NCBI GenBank assembly: GCA_016763355.1
Contig: JAESTY010000127.1
Location: 1 to 18,465 of the forward strand
Length of the DNA: 18,465 nt
Source: Immundisolibacteraceae bacterium
GTDB lineage: Bacteria; Pseudomonadota; Gammaproteobacteria; Immundisolibacterales; Immundisolibacteraceae
Direction of reading: 5' to 3'
Numbering within the stretch: position 1 is the first letter of the stretch; each line of letters starts with the position of its first letter. Of this stretch, positions 1 to 9,118 are shown piece by piece. The notes under the pieces are model-generated. The model ran no database searches. It was not told where the DNA came from and saw nothing but the letters and a program-made list of their open reading frames with translations. A program made the translations under genes and the position numbers.

Positions 1-42
1 CACCTTAAATAAAACTATCAATCAAAACTAATTGGGTGAATT

Positions 43-1575
43 GTGAAACAAGAAAAAAAGGGAACCGTTCTCTTATGTATTCTGGACGGGGTTGGCGTGG
101 GCCCAAATGATAAAACAAATGCAATACACATTGCAAATACACCTACACTTGATAGGTTGAATTCCCAACACCCTCATGCTAATTTACGCTCAGATGGTGA
201 ATTCGTTGGCGTTCCTGCCGGACAAATGGGTAATTCTGAAATTGGACATATAACCATTGGTACAGGGCGTGTTGTTCAACAATCGCTAGTCAAAATTTCA
301 GCAGATTTAGACAACAAGCAGTTTCAAAAAAAAAGTGCTTATAAAAAATTTCTAAACAAGAGTGAAAATAGTAGAGTAATACATTTAATCGGTTTACTTT
401 CAGATGGAGGCATTCATAGCCATATAGAACATGCCATTTGCCTTTGCAAATCTCTCAACAAATTAAATCAACCAATTTTGGTTCATGCCATCACTGATGG
501 TAGAGATACCGCAGTAAATGCAGGGATTTCACAAATTCAGGAGTTTCAAAATCGAATACAAAACCTCGAAAATGTAAAACTCGTTTCTATCATTGGTCGG
601 TATTATGCGATGGATAGAGATAACAGATGGGATAGAATAGAAATAGCTTGGAACATGTTCACAAAAGGAACAGGAACAGAGTATTCTTCCGTGTCTGAGG
701 CGCTTCAATCTGGATATAATGATGGATTGTCAGATGAGCATATTAAACCGAGTCTAATAAGTCTGAGTGGTGATTTAGACTCAACGATCCAAGATGGTGA
801 CTCGGTGTTTCTGTACAATTTTCGTGGAGACAGAATGCGTCAAATCACACGGTGTTTTTTGGGATTAAAAGGCATTGACTTCAAATGTTCAACACCCAAT
901 CTACACTCGGTTGCAACGATGACGCTGTATGATATAGAGTTCAAACAAGATGCTTGCGTTATATACCCATCAGAAACATGTAAAAACACCTTAGGCGAGG
1001 TGGTATCACTTGCAGGGTTGAAGCAACTCCGAATTGCTGAAACCGAAAAATACGCCCATGTGACTTTCTTCTTTAATAATGGCCGTGAGAAACCATTTGA
1101 CCTTGAAAATAGAGTTCTCATCCCTTCCCCTCGCGATGTCGCAACATATGACTTAAAACCTGAGATGTCTTTACCGGAGTTAACTCATCAATTAGTCAAC
1201 ACAATTCAAGCAAATGATTATGATTTAATTGTTTTAAATATTGCAAATGCTGATATGGTGGGACATACAGGTAACTTTAATGCTGCCGTAAAAGCTGTGG
1301 AGTATATAGATGAGGCTTTGAAAAAAATTATAGCCGCTATTGACCAGGTCAATGGCGAAATTCTTATTATTGCTGATCATGGAAATATAGAACAAATGTC
1401 CATTCATGGAAAACCATCGACAACACACACTTTGAATCCAGTACCCTGCATTTACTATGGGAAGAGAGATCTTGGTCTACGTAACGGCAGCCTTTCTGAT
1501 GTGGCACCAACTATTTTGGCAATGTTAGATCTTGATGCCCCTGAGCAAATGACAGGTAAGTCACTTTTTAAGTAA
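43..1575 (+). CDS. gpmI: 2,3-bisphosphoglycerate-independent phosphoglycerate mutase
   Basis: Cytosolic glycolytic/gluconeogenic enzyme that interconverts 3- and 2-phosphoglycerate through a phosphoserine intermediate with two Mn ions. The 510-residue length is normal for the family. The N-terminal metal motif LCILDGVGVG carries Asp15. The catalytic serine sits in QMGNSEIGH (Ser65). The C-terminal metal ligands are in NADMVGHTGNF (about residues 403-413) and IADHGN (about 443-448). The central phosphotransferase domain includes the HAITDGRDT stretch. The start is GTG behind a weak GGGTGA, and no better upstream start is visible in the 42 bases available. The gene converges on the cytochrome gene, with two inverted repeats between them. 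No lesion is seen. Identification is firm. Confidence 0.97.
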   Translation: MKQEKKGTVLLCILDGVGVGPNDKTNAIHIANTPTLDRLNSQHPHANLRSDGEFVGVPAGQMGNSEIGHITIGTGRVVQQSLVKISADLDNKQFQKKSAYKKFLNKSENSRVIHLIGLLSDGGIHSHIEHAICLCKSLNKLNQPILVHAITDGRDTAVNAGISQIQEFQNRIQNLENVKLVSIIGRYYAMDRDNRWDRIEIAWNMFTKGTGTEYSSVSEALQSGYNDGLSDEHIKPSLISLSGDLDSTIQDGDSVFLYNFRGDRMRQITRCFLGLKGIDFKCSTPNLHSVATMTLYDIEFKQDACVIYPSETCKNTLGEVVSLAGLKQLRIAETEKYAHVTFFFNNGREKPFDLENRVLIPSPRDVATYDLKPEMSLPELTHQLVNTIQANDYDLIVLNIANADMVGHTGNFNAAVKAVEYIDEALKKIIAAIDQVNGEILIIADHGNIEQMSIHGKPSTTHTLNPVPCIYYGKRDLGLRNGSLSDVAPTILAMLDLDAPEQMTGKSLFK

Positions 1576-1588
1576 GGTGTAGAATCTA

Positions 1589-1615
1589 AACTTCTACATT
1601 TAATTTGTAGAAGTT
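1589..1615. terminator. Hairpin after gpmI, probable bidirectional terminator
   Basis: A perfect 10-bp inverted repeat (AACTTCTACA / TGTAGAAGTT) with a 7-nt loop lies 13 nt after the gpmI stop, between convergent genes. Neither strand has a clean U-tract, so intrinsic termination is an inference from position and symmetry. Confidence 0.5.
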
Positions 1616-1624
1616 CTTCACATC

Positions 1625-1677
1625 TAACTATTCAGAAGCCTCAATACAGCTATCATCCAAAATACGCTGAATAGTTA
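1625..1677. repeat. Perfect 11-bp inverted repeat with 31-nt loop
   Basis: TAACTATTCAG (1625-1635) is exactly complementary to CTGAATAGTTA (1667-1677). It lies 14 nt beyond the stop codon of the convergent cytochrome gene. It could be a 3'-end stem stabilising that mRNA or part of a two-hairpin terminator with the preceding repeat. A small repeat element is also possible. No known family is recognised. Confidence 0.5.
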
Positions 1678-1691
1678 CATTTTCTCATCTC

Positions 1692-3548
1692 TTATTTTGT
1701 CATTTGAAAAGTCGAACTTAGCATATCCACTGGAGCTGATTTCCCATTGTTTTCCCATAATGCTTTCATAAATGCTCCTCTTGACTGATCTGCTGGACCT
1801 ACACTCTGAGAGCGGTCACAAAGTTCATTTTCTGTAACTGTTGAACTTTCATTATCTAAAAAATCAATATATTCCTTACTGGCTGTTTGGTACTTTAATG
1901 TTGCTGTAACTGATAGTGGGAAACTTGTACCATTGGGTATATTAAATACATACATGGTTTCATCAAAATTGACTAATGCTGATGGATTATTTGGATCAAG
2001 GGGATAATTAATAGCCACTGGTTTTAATTCTAAATCAGTACCTCCCCTAAATCCTAACGGAGGAATCCGATTATCTTTTACAATACAATTATTTAATACA
2101 AAATGAAACTGTTTTTGACCTCCTGACTCTATGACACAGGTATTTGTATTAATGTTCCAAATTCCCTGTTGAGCTTCATAAATTTTGATCGCAGCGTCCT
2201 CTGTTAGCACTGCTGTTGAATCATCGTATTTGCCACTTTCATAGATGTTTGCATCGGTACTATCTTTAACGACAATATTTATCCACATTCTTCGCCCTTC
2301 TGGATATCCTGTTGGTAGTTTATGTCCTGTTAAGTTTGTTACTTTGACTTTAATCCGAACCTCACTGTTTGTGGTAGAAATCAAACTGGCTTCTATAAGA
2401 GCACTCTGATTTTGTAACATGTCCAAAGCATAATCTGTGGTTCTATCAAAAGCAGCCGATCTATCTAGCAAGACACCATCACTTAGGTCCGCACCATAAA
2501 TTGACTTTAATACTGCTGGCATCCAGCTATTGCCTCCGGCAAACTCATGTTTCTTTAAATTTCCTGTTCTGCTGCCTTCTGCTGTTTGATTACATGCCCT
2601 GGCTTTGGGATCAAATGACTCTGGCATATGACAATCTTGACAGGTTTGGCCTGTCTTTAAATTAGGGACATTGTTAACCACATCCCCACCAAAACCATCA
2701 GTGTAAATTAAGTCAGAAAACAAACTACTTTTCCATTCTGAAAATGTTCTCTCAATCGGCATGGCTACTTGAGTTTCTGTGCCATTATCCCATAGTTTTT
2801 TTGCAATTGTCAAAACACCATTAGTCAAAACTTCTGGTGAAGAAACATCATGACAAGTACCACAAAATTCACCTTTTTGAATAAACGATGAATATTCCCA
2901 TGCATGAAAATCCCGTAATGGTGGATTATATGGCCCTTTTCTACATGGCTCAAAATTGTTGATGCCATCAGGGTTAGTACAAATCACATCATCAAGCCAA
3001 ATATTAGAATTACTGGTAATTAGGGCTTCAGAGTTTGGACCTTTTTCTTCTTGACGGTGACAAAACTGGCAGTTTACTCCCTGATAGTCATTAGTTCCAT
3101 TGTCAAGTGATGTAACTGACCCCGTCAATTTACAACCATTGGCATAATCCAGGTTACCTGCAGCATTTTTAGTGTGGCCATTATAAAATCCAACAGGAGT
3201 ATGACATCTGATACAAAAATCTCCAACTCCAGGGATATCCTGATTAGCAATATCAACAGCTGCCCAAAATAAAGGATCTCTAGTGGCATTTGCCATCATT
3301 GATCCTGACCATGTTGCTGATGGTGTAAAGTTCAAGTCATCGCTGGTAAATCCTGAATGACAGTCTGCACAATTTTCTGCCGATAAAACATTGAAATTTA
3401 AATTTGGCTGGGTTCCATGGGGAGTAAAATCAGATACCGCTCCCTTAATACTCCCAATCAGGTTGAAATGAGGAGCTTTTTTGAGTTCTGCCAGAGATAT
3501 AAAAGAGAGAGAAAAGGAAAATAATATAAAACAAAACTTTAAATGCAT
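1692..3548 (-). CDS. Secreted penta-haem cytochrome c with C-terminal beta-sandwich-like region
   Basis: Predicted periplasmic electron-transfer protein. Five CxxCH haem-attachment motifs are readable in order (residues counted from the ATG): CADCH ~60, CIRCH ~112, CQFCH ~160, CGTCH ~229 and CQDCH ~303. The hydrophobic N-terminus ending FISLA before ELKKAP is a Sec signal peptide, as haem attachment requires. After the haem half, about 300 residues contain no CxxCH. They include NLTGHKLPTGYPEGRR, a motif I associate with the beta-rich tail of multihaem cytochromes. Its histidine could be a haem ligand (inference). Start: the open frame extends to a TTG at 3557, but the ATG at 3548 starts the signal peptide directly, so I prefer it. 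GGAAG immediately before it is close for a Shine-Dalgarno. The physiological partner and substrate are not determined by the sequence or its neighbours. Confidence 0.88.
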   Translation of the reverse strand: MHLKFCFILFSFSLSFISLAELKKAPHFNLIGSIKGAVSDFTPHGTQPNLNFNVLSAENCADCHSGFTSDDLNFTPSATWSGSMMANATRDPLFWAAVDIANQDIPGVGDFCIRCHTPVGFYNGHTKNAAGNLDYANGCKLTGSVTSLDNGTNDYQGVNCQFCHRQEEKGPNSEALITSNSNIWLDDVICTNPDGINNFEPCRKGPYNPPLRDFHAWEYSSFIQKGEFCGTCHDVSSPEVLTNGVLTIAKKLWDNGTETQVAMPIERTFSEWKSSLFSDLIYTDGFGGDVVNNVPNLKTGQTCQDCHMPESFDPKARACNQTAEGSRTGNLKKHEFAGGNSWMPAVLKSIYGADLSDGVLLDRSAAFDRTTDYALDMLQNQSALIEASLISTTNSEVRIKVKVTNLTGHKLPTGYPEGRRMWINIVVKDSTDANIYESGKYDDSTAVLTEDAAIKIYEAQQGIWNINTNTCVIESGGQKQFHFVLNNCIVKDNRIPPLGFRGGTDLELKPVAINYPLDPNNPSALVNFDETMYVFNIPNGTSFPLSVTATLKYQTASKEYIDFLDNESSTVTENELCDRSQSVGPADQSRGAFMKALWENNGKSAPVDMLSSTFQMTK

Positions 3549-3661
3549 TTCTTCCAAATATTTAGATTTTTAAACGGCCAATATAACATAGGTATATACA
3601 TTAATTCAAACAGGGATTAGCATTAGTACTTAAATCATGATAAAGTACGCCACCTTTTATA

Positions 3662-5269
3662 ATGACGATTTCTACAATGACTGAGATGCAACAAAGGCGC
3701 ACTTTCGCCATTATTTCACATCCTGATGCTGGTAAAACCACCATTACCGAAAAGATATTACTTTTTGGTGGAGCCATCAAAGTTGCTGGTGCAGTTAAAT
3801 CCAATAAAACCAATAAGGGAGCCACTTCTGACTGGATGGAAATGGAAAAAGAAAGAGGCATATCGATTACCTCATCCATTATGCAGTTTCCTTATAAAGG
3901 CTGCGTGCTAAACTTACTGGATACTCCTGGACATGCAGACTTTTCTGAAGACACTTATCGAACCTTGACCGCTGTCGATTCTGCCCTCATGGTTATTGAT
4001 TGTGCAAAAGGGGTAGAAGAGAGAACCATTAAATTAATGGAAGTCTGCAGGCTAAGAACCACACCAATTTTTACATTCATCAATAAATTAGACCGAGAAG
4101 GCAGGGACCCTATCGAGCTCCTGGATGAAGTAGAGAGTATTTTAAAGATTGATTGTGCTCCAATTACCTGGCCTATTGGCATGGGCAAAAGGTTAAAAGG
4201 GGTCTATCATTTTCTTGATGATACGGTCTTGCTCTATGAGTCAGGGAAGAATTATGAAACTCAAAAAGCAGAAATAATTAAAGGCATTGATAACCCTGAA
4301 CTGGATCGGGCACTAGGAAGTGATGCAGAAGATTTTAGAGAAGAAATAGAACTGGTAAAAGGCGCTAGCCATGACTTTGATAAACAAGCCTACCTACGAG
4401 GTGAATTAACTCCTGTATTCTTTGGTTCGGCCATTAATAATTTTGGTATAGAACCCCTATTGGATGCTTTTACAGAACATGCACCCTGCCCTCAACCCCG
4501 GGCGACTGAAACCAGGATAGTTGAACCCACAGAAGTTGATTTCACTGGCTTTGTTTTTAAAATACAGGCCAACATGGACCCCAAACACCGTGACAGAATT
4601 GCCTTTATGCGCATATGTTCGGGAGTTTACTCACAAGGCATGAAACTTAAACAGGTCAGAACCAAGAAAGAATTGAAAATCGCCAGTGCCCTTACCTTTC
4701 TTGCAGAACAAAGAGAACACCTAGAACATGCCTACACAGGTGATATTATTGGTGTACATAATCATGGGACAATTAGTATAGGCGACACATTTACAGTAGG
4801 GGAAGATTTAAAATTCACCGGTATTCCTAGTTTTGCTCCTGAACTATTCAGACGAGCCAGACTTAAAGATCCTCTTAAATTAAAAGCCTTACAAAAAGGA
4901 TTGGCACAGTTATCCGAAGAAGGTGCCACCCAGTTTTTCAAGCCTTTCATGTCAAATGATTTAATACTGGGTGCTATCGGTGTACTACAGTTTGAAGTCG
5001 TTGCCTTCAGACTATTAAGAGAATATAATGTTGTGGCTATTTTTGAGAATGTTAATGTCGCTACCGCTAGATGGATCAGCTCAGAAGATGACAAAGAGTT
5101 AACAAATTTCAAAAATAAAGCACAAATAAATCTTGCAATAGATGCCAATGGTTATTTGGTATACATTGCTCCCACCTACGTAAACCTACAACTAACTCAA
5201 GAAAGATTTCCTAAAATTAAGTTTCATAAAACCACTGAAGAATTATCAGATTCTGCAAAAATCTCCTAA
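3662..5269 (+). CDS. prfC: Peptide chain release factor 3 (translational GTPase)
   Basis: RF3 recycles RF1/RF2 from the ribosome after peptide release, using GTP. The 535-residue protein is close to the usual 525-530. GTPase motifs are intact: G1 SHPDAGKT (19-26), G3 DTPGH (87-91) and G4 NKLD (141-144). RF3-diagnostic stretches include SDWMEMEKERGISIT, QANMDPKHRDR and FAPELFRR. The C-terminal domain is complete. Three ATGs lie within the first nine codons (residues 1, 6 and 9). None has a convincing Shine-Dalgarno, so the exact start is uncertain by a few residues, although the conserved core begins at QRRTFAIISH. The gene diverges from the cytochrome gene across about 110 bp and converges with the methyltransferase. 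Confidence 0.96.
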   Translation: MTISTMTEMQQRRTFAIISHPDAGKTTITEKILLFGGAIKVAGAVKSNKTNKGATSDWMEMEKERGISITSSIMQFPYKGCVLNLLDTPGHADFSEDTYRTLTAVDSALMVIDCAKGVEERTIKLMEVCRLRTTPIFTFINKLDREGRDPIELLDEVESILKIDCAPITWPIGMGKRLKGVYHFLDDTVLLYESGKNYETQKAEIIKGIDNPELDRALGSDAEDFREEIELVKGASHDFDKQAYLRGELTPVFFGSAINNFGIEPLLDAFTEHAPCPQPRATETRIVEPTEVDFTGFVFKIQANMDPKHRDRIAFMRICSGVYSQGMKLKQVRTKKELKIASALTFLAEQREHLEHAYTGDIIGVHNHGTISIGDTFTVGEDLKFTGIPSFAPELFRRARLKDPLKLKALQKGLAQLSEEGATQFFKPFMSNDLILGAIGVLQFEVVAFRLLREYNVVAIFENVNVATARWISSEDDKELTNFKNKAQINLAIDANGYLVYIAPTYVNLQLTQERFPKIKFHKTTEELSDSAKIS

Positions 5270-5313
5270 GTTTAATAAATAGTGCTTGACCTAGATATCC
5301 AAACAGGCAATCT

Positions 5314-5952
5314 CTACTCTGTAGAATATTTTGCTATGATGATTAAATCACTTGTCTTAACCGTGGCATTTTCAGGGGAATCCATCTGTTGTAAATCAAT
5401 TATCTTAAAACCAGTCTGTTTTAAAGCTTCGAGCAAATAATCTTCTTGATGGTAGTGAATATACATCTTGTCGCCCGAACTGGAGCTTTGAAAGCCTGAT
5501 TGACTATAATCCCCCATCATTGTACTCAGGTAAAAAATACCATCTGAATTCAATAATAAAGCGACATCACTAATTAATTGTAAAGCTTGTTTTTTAGAAA
5601 GATAAGGCAAACAAAAACCACACATAATGCCATCATATTTATCTTCGATGCTGGCAATATCCTTACAATCCATTACTTTAAATTCTACTGTAGGATTATT
5701 GACCCGTGCCAATTTAACCATATTAATCGAGAGATCAATCCCCAAAATATTAAAATTAACACGTTTAGTTGTTATATAGCTACTAATATTGCCTGGACCA
5801 CAGGCTATATCTAATATACTAGCATTGCCTTTTGTTATATGATCGCAAAACAAATCAAAACCACCATGGTATAAACTTAAATCCATGTATTTTTCTTGAT
5901 ACTGGCGTGCATATTTATTAAAAATTTTTATGGTGTTGTCAGTTTTATTCAT
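5314..5952 (-). CDS. Class I SAM-dependent methyltransferase, substrate unknown
   Basis: A 212-residue Rossmann-fold methyltransferase. The glycine-rich SAM-binding motif I is ILDIACGPGN (46-55). The next strand ends in an acidic residue (LGIDLS, ~72-77) that normally binds the SAM ribose hydroxyls. VMDCKDIASI matches motif II and YDGIMCGFCLPYLS matches post-I/III. The fold resembles the Methyltransf_11/25 families, which act on small molecules, but nothing identifies the substrate. There is no membrane segment or signal peptide. The ATG start has no obvious Shine-Dalgarno. A TATAAA sits about 12 nt upstream on the minus strand, so a very short leader is possible. The gene is divergent from sucA with about 300 bp between them. 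Confidence 0.85.
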   Translation of the reverse strand: MNKTDNTIKIFNKYARQYQEKYMDLSLYHGGFDLFCDHITKGNASILDIACGPGNISSYITTKRVNFNILGIDLSINMVKLARVNNPTVEFKVMDCKDIASIEDKYDGIMCGFCLPYLSKKQALQLISDVALLLNSDGIFYLSTMMGDYSQSGFQSSSSGDKMYIHYHQEDYLLEALKQTGFKIIDLQQMDSPENATVKTSDLIIIAKYSTE

Positions 5953-6172
5953 AATTAATACGATTTATACAAGTAAACCTAAATTCCATTAAATGATACC
6001 GATTTTAACACATCTACAATAGTTTCTAAAAGCACTCACTGCACCCTTATATTATGTAGAGCTAATACTTAAAAAATAACGATAAATTTACTGAAATTTC
6101 CACCTTCATAGGAATGATTAATGAAAGCATTGAAAATAAAACTGTTTTTTTTAGCAAAAAATCTATTTTTAA

Positions 6173-6200
6173 TTAATCAATTAACGAATTTAGTTATAAT
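6173..6200 (+). promoter_or_regulatory. Probable sigma70-type promoter of sucA-sucB-lpd
   Basis: A consensus -10 TATAAT lies at 6195-6200. A poor -35 candidate TTAATC (6173-6178) is 16 bp upstream, within a very AT-rich stretch. Transcription would begin near 6207. The -10 is strong and the -35 is weak, which suggests activator help or an AT-rich UP element (inference). The rest of 5953-6250 holds no gene. Confidence 0.5.
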
Positions 6201-6208
6201 ACGCACCT

Positions 6209-6230
6209 CTTTTGAACTATCTTTCAAAAG
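6209..6230 (+). promoter_or_regulatory. Perfect 8-bp stem-loop at the predicted 5' end of the sucA mRNA
   Basis: CTTTTGAA (6209-6216) pairs exactly with TTCAAAAG (6223-6230) around a 6-nt loop. It starts about 9 nt downstream of the -10, so it would form the extreme 5' end of the transcript or serve as a palindromic operator overlapping the start site. Confidence 0.4.
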
Positions 6231-6250
6231 ATAAACAAATATATTAAATC

Positions 6251-9115
6251 GTGAGCATTAAAGTGGCATCCTGGATAAAAACACAGCAAAAAACATCTCC
6301 TTTTTTTGGCAGCAATGCCAGTTGGCTAGAGTCATTTTATGATGACTACTTAGTAGATAGAAACAGTGTATCATTAGAACTACAAACCATGTTTGATGAG
6401 TTAACTGACAATACAGGCAACGATATCCGGCATATACCAATTATTGAAAGATTTGAAGCGGCAGCTCAATTACCATTGGGTATAGCCGATGATAGCACCT
6501 CAATAGAGGTCCAACGTAAAGAAGCGTCTGTATTACGTTTGATTAACTCTTACCGTGTTAGTGGTCATAAAGTGGCTGATGTGGATCCGATCAATTATCG
6601 TCCAAGAGCTGATATAGCTGATTTACATCCTTCATATCACGGTTTAACCGATGCTGATATGAACACAGAGTTTAATACAGGCTCTTTAGTGGCCGCAGAT
6701 AGAATGAAGCTACGAGACATCATCACTCTTCTTAAAAACACATATACCAAACATATAGGTTATGAATACATGCATATTGTTGCCATTGCAGAACGCGAAT
6801 GGTTACACCAGAGAATTGAAAAAACGGCTGATAAGTTCCCAATAGATGAAGATCAAAAGCACCGATTATTGAAAGAATTGACCAAAGCCGAAGGCATGGA
6901 AAGATACCTGCACACCAAATATGTCGGCCAAAAACGTTTTTCACTGGAAGGTGGAGATGTTCTGATACCACAATTATATGAACTGATCCTACACCTTGGC
7001 AAACAAGGCATCAAAGAAATGGTTATTGGCATGGCACACCGAGGCAGACTTAATGTCCTCGTTAACATTCTCGGCAAATCAGCTACTGAACTGTTTAAAG
7101 AGTTTGAGGGAAAGCATGAAACCGAATATGACCACATTAATTCAGGTGATGTTAAATACCACATGGGTTTTTCATCGGACATCCCTACCAGTGCAGAGGA
7201 TGTACATGTTGCTCTGGCTTTTAATCCTTCGCATTTAGAAATCATTAATCCAGTGGTACTTGGCTCAGCTAAAGCCCGACAATTCAGGCGCAGTAATGAT
7301 GTCAATGGTATGCAGGTATTTCCTGTATTAATCCATGGTGATGCTGCAATCGAAGGACAAGGCGTCAACATGGAGTTGTTTAATATGTCCCAGGTTGAGG
7401 GCTATTGTGTTGGCGGCACTCTGCATATAGTTATCAACAATCAAATTGCTTTTACTACCACCCATGCATTGGATCAAAATACTATTGGCTATTGCACTGA
7501 AGTAGCAAAAATGGTTCAGGCTCCGATATTTCATGTCAATGGCGATGATCCAGAAGCTGTTGCTTTTGTCACCCAAATGGCAGCAGACTTCAGAAAAGAA
7601 TTTAAAAAAGATGTGGTCATTGATTTAGTCTGCTACAGAAAACATGGGCACAATGAAGCCGATGAACCTTCTGCGACCCAACCACACATGTACAAGCTCA
7701 TTAAACAACACCCAAGTCCAAGGCAAATTTATGCTAAAAAGCTGATTGATGAAGGCACTATTTTTATTGAGCATGCAGAAATGTTGGTTGAAGGCTATCG
7801 GGACTCACTGGATGAAGGCAGGGAAGTCATAGAAATCAGCAAAGCCATGCAAAAGGATAAATTCCATGTGGACTGGTCTCCTCATCTTGGTGCTAACTTA
7901 AGCGAAGCTGTTGATACTTCAATTTCGAAAACTGAATTTATAAAGTTATCAAAAGCAATTACGACTATTCCTGAAGGCTTTAAACCCCATAATCGCATCA
8001 ATAAAATTTACCAAGATCGGGTTAAAATGATGAATGGTGAATTAAAAATGGATTGGGGCTTTGCAGAAACCATGGCTTATGCCAGTATCCTCAATGATGG
8101 ATATCAAATACGTATTGATGGGCAGGACTCACAAAGGGGAACGTTTTTTCATAGACATGCTGTTATCCACAATGTCACACAAGACGATAACTATATGCCT
8201 TTGGCACAATTACAATCAGGTAATGCCAAAATATCAATCATCAATTCAGTTTTATCAGAAGAAGCCGTTTTGGCATTTGAATACGGCTATGCAACATCTG
8301 AGCCCAACGCCTTAATAGTATGGGAAGCGCAGTTTGGCGATTTTGCCAATGGTGCTCAGGTGGTTATTGATCAGTTCATTGCCTCTGGTGAAGCAAAATG
8401 GGGCCGATTTTGTGGTTTGGTCATGTTCTTACCACATGGATACGAAGGTCAGGGTCCAGAACATTCTTCAGCCCGATTAGAAAGATATCTACAACTGTGT
8501 GCTGTCAACAACATTCAGGTCTGCATGCCATCAACACCAGCACAAATGTTCCATATGCTGCGCAGGCAAATGTTACGCAAAGTTCGTAAACCTTTGATCG
8601 TAATGACACCCAAGAGTTTATTGCGTTATAAAGGTTCGACCTCAACAATTTCTCAATTGGCTGAGGGGAAATTTCAGAATGTTATCCCTGATAGACATGC
8701 CAGTGATAATGATAGCGTTACTCGTGTCATTATTTGTTCTGGAAAAGTTTATTATGACGTTATTAATGCATTAGAAAAAAGTTCCAATCATGACTGTGCT
8801 GTGATTCGAGTAGAACAACTCTACCCTTTCCCAAGAAGCATGCTAAGAGAATATTTAGAAAACTATAAAAATATAAAAGACATCGTTTGGTGTCAGGAAG
8901 AACCCATTAATCAGGGTGCTTGGTTCCAGATCAGACACCATTTGCAACATTGTGTCAGAAATAACAAACATGGTGATAAGCCGCTGTATTTTGCAGGCAG
9001 ACATCAATCACCTTCACCTGCAGTGGGTTCATACCACGTACATATACAACAACAAAATCAACTGGTCAAAGATGCCATTTCCGGCGTTCATGGATCCAGT
9101 ATAGATGCGGAGTAA
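6251..9115 (+). CDS. sucA: 2-oxoglutarate dehydrogenase E1 component
   Basis: Thiamine-diphosphate-dependent E1 of the cytosolic 2-oxoglutarate dehydrogenase complex. It decarboxylates 2-oxoglutarate and hands the succinyl group to the E2 lipoyl domain. Length is 954 residues (family about 930-960). The N-terminal E2-binding helix is recognisable (NASWLESFYDDYLVD). Active-site stretches are MAHRGRLNVLVN (~260) and the ThDP/Mg motif GDAAIEGQGVNMELFNMSQ (~363-381), followed by INNQIAFTT. The C-terminal half has the expected GPEHSSARLERYL and EEPINQGAW segments. The start is GTG at 6251 without a Shine-Dalgarno. No ATG is in frame until about residue 47, beyond the conserved N-terminus, so GTG is the best choice. 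It is the first gene of the operon, and sucB follows after 3 nt. Confidence 0.97.
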   Translation: MSIKVASWIKTQQKTSPFFGSNASWLESFYDDYLVDRNSVSLELQTMFDELTDNTGNDIRHIPIIERFEAAAQLPLGIADDSTSIEVQRKEASVLRLINSYRVSGHKVADVDPINYRPRADIADLHPSYHGLTDADMNTEFNTGSLVAADRMKLRDIITLLKNTYTKHIGYEYMHIVAIAEREWLHQRIEKTADKFPIDEDQKHRLLKELTKAEGMERYLHTKYVGQKRFSLEGGDVLIPQLYELILHLGKQGIKEMVIGMAHRGRLNVLVNILGKSATELFKEFEGKHETEYDHINSGDVKYHMGFSSDIPTSAEDVHVALAFNPSHLEIINPVVLGSAKARQFRRSNDVNGMQVFPVLIHGDAAIEGQGVNMELFNMSQVEGYCVGGTLHIVINNQIAFTTTHALDQNTIGYCTEVAKMVQAPIFHVNGDDPEAVAFVTQMAADFRKEFKKDVVIDLVCYRKHGHNEADEPSATQPHMYKLIKQHPSPRQIYAKKLIDEGTIFIEHAEMLVEGYRDSLDEGREVIEISKAMQKDKFHVDWSPHLGANLSEAVDTSISKTEFIKLSKAITTIPEGFKPHNRINKIYQDRVKMMNGELKMDWGFAETMAYASILNDGYQIRIDGQDSQRGTFFHRHAVIHNVTQDDNYMPLAQLQSGNAKISIINSVLSEEAVLAFEYGYATSEPNALIVWEAQFGDFANGAQVVIDQFIASGEAKWGRFCGLVMFLPHGYEGQGPEHSSARLERYLQLCAVNNIQVCMPSTPAQMFHMLRRQMLRKVRKPLIVMTPKSLLRYKGSTSTISQLAEGKFQNVIPDRHASDNDSVTRVIICSGKVYYDVINALEKSSNHDCAVIRVEQLYPFPRSMLREYLENYKNIKDIVWCQEEPINQGAWFQIRHHLQHCVRNNKHGDKPLYFAGRHQSPSPAVGSYHVHIQQQNQLVKDAISGVHGSSIDAE

Positions 9116-9118
9116 TAA

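Noticed and set aside
6853..7371. 172-residue minus-strand open frame within sucA
   Set aside because: It is antisense to the conserved ThDP-binding core of sucA, has no ribosome site and no recognisable domain. It is an overlap artefact, as are the similar frames inside gpmI, prfC, sucB and lpd.
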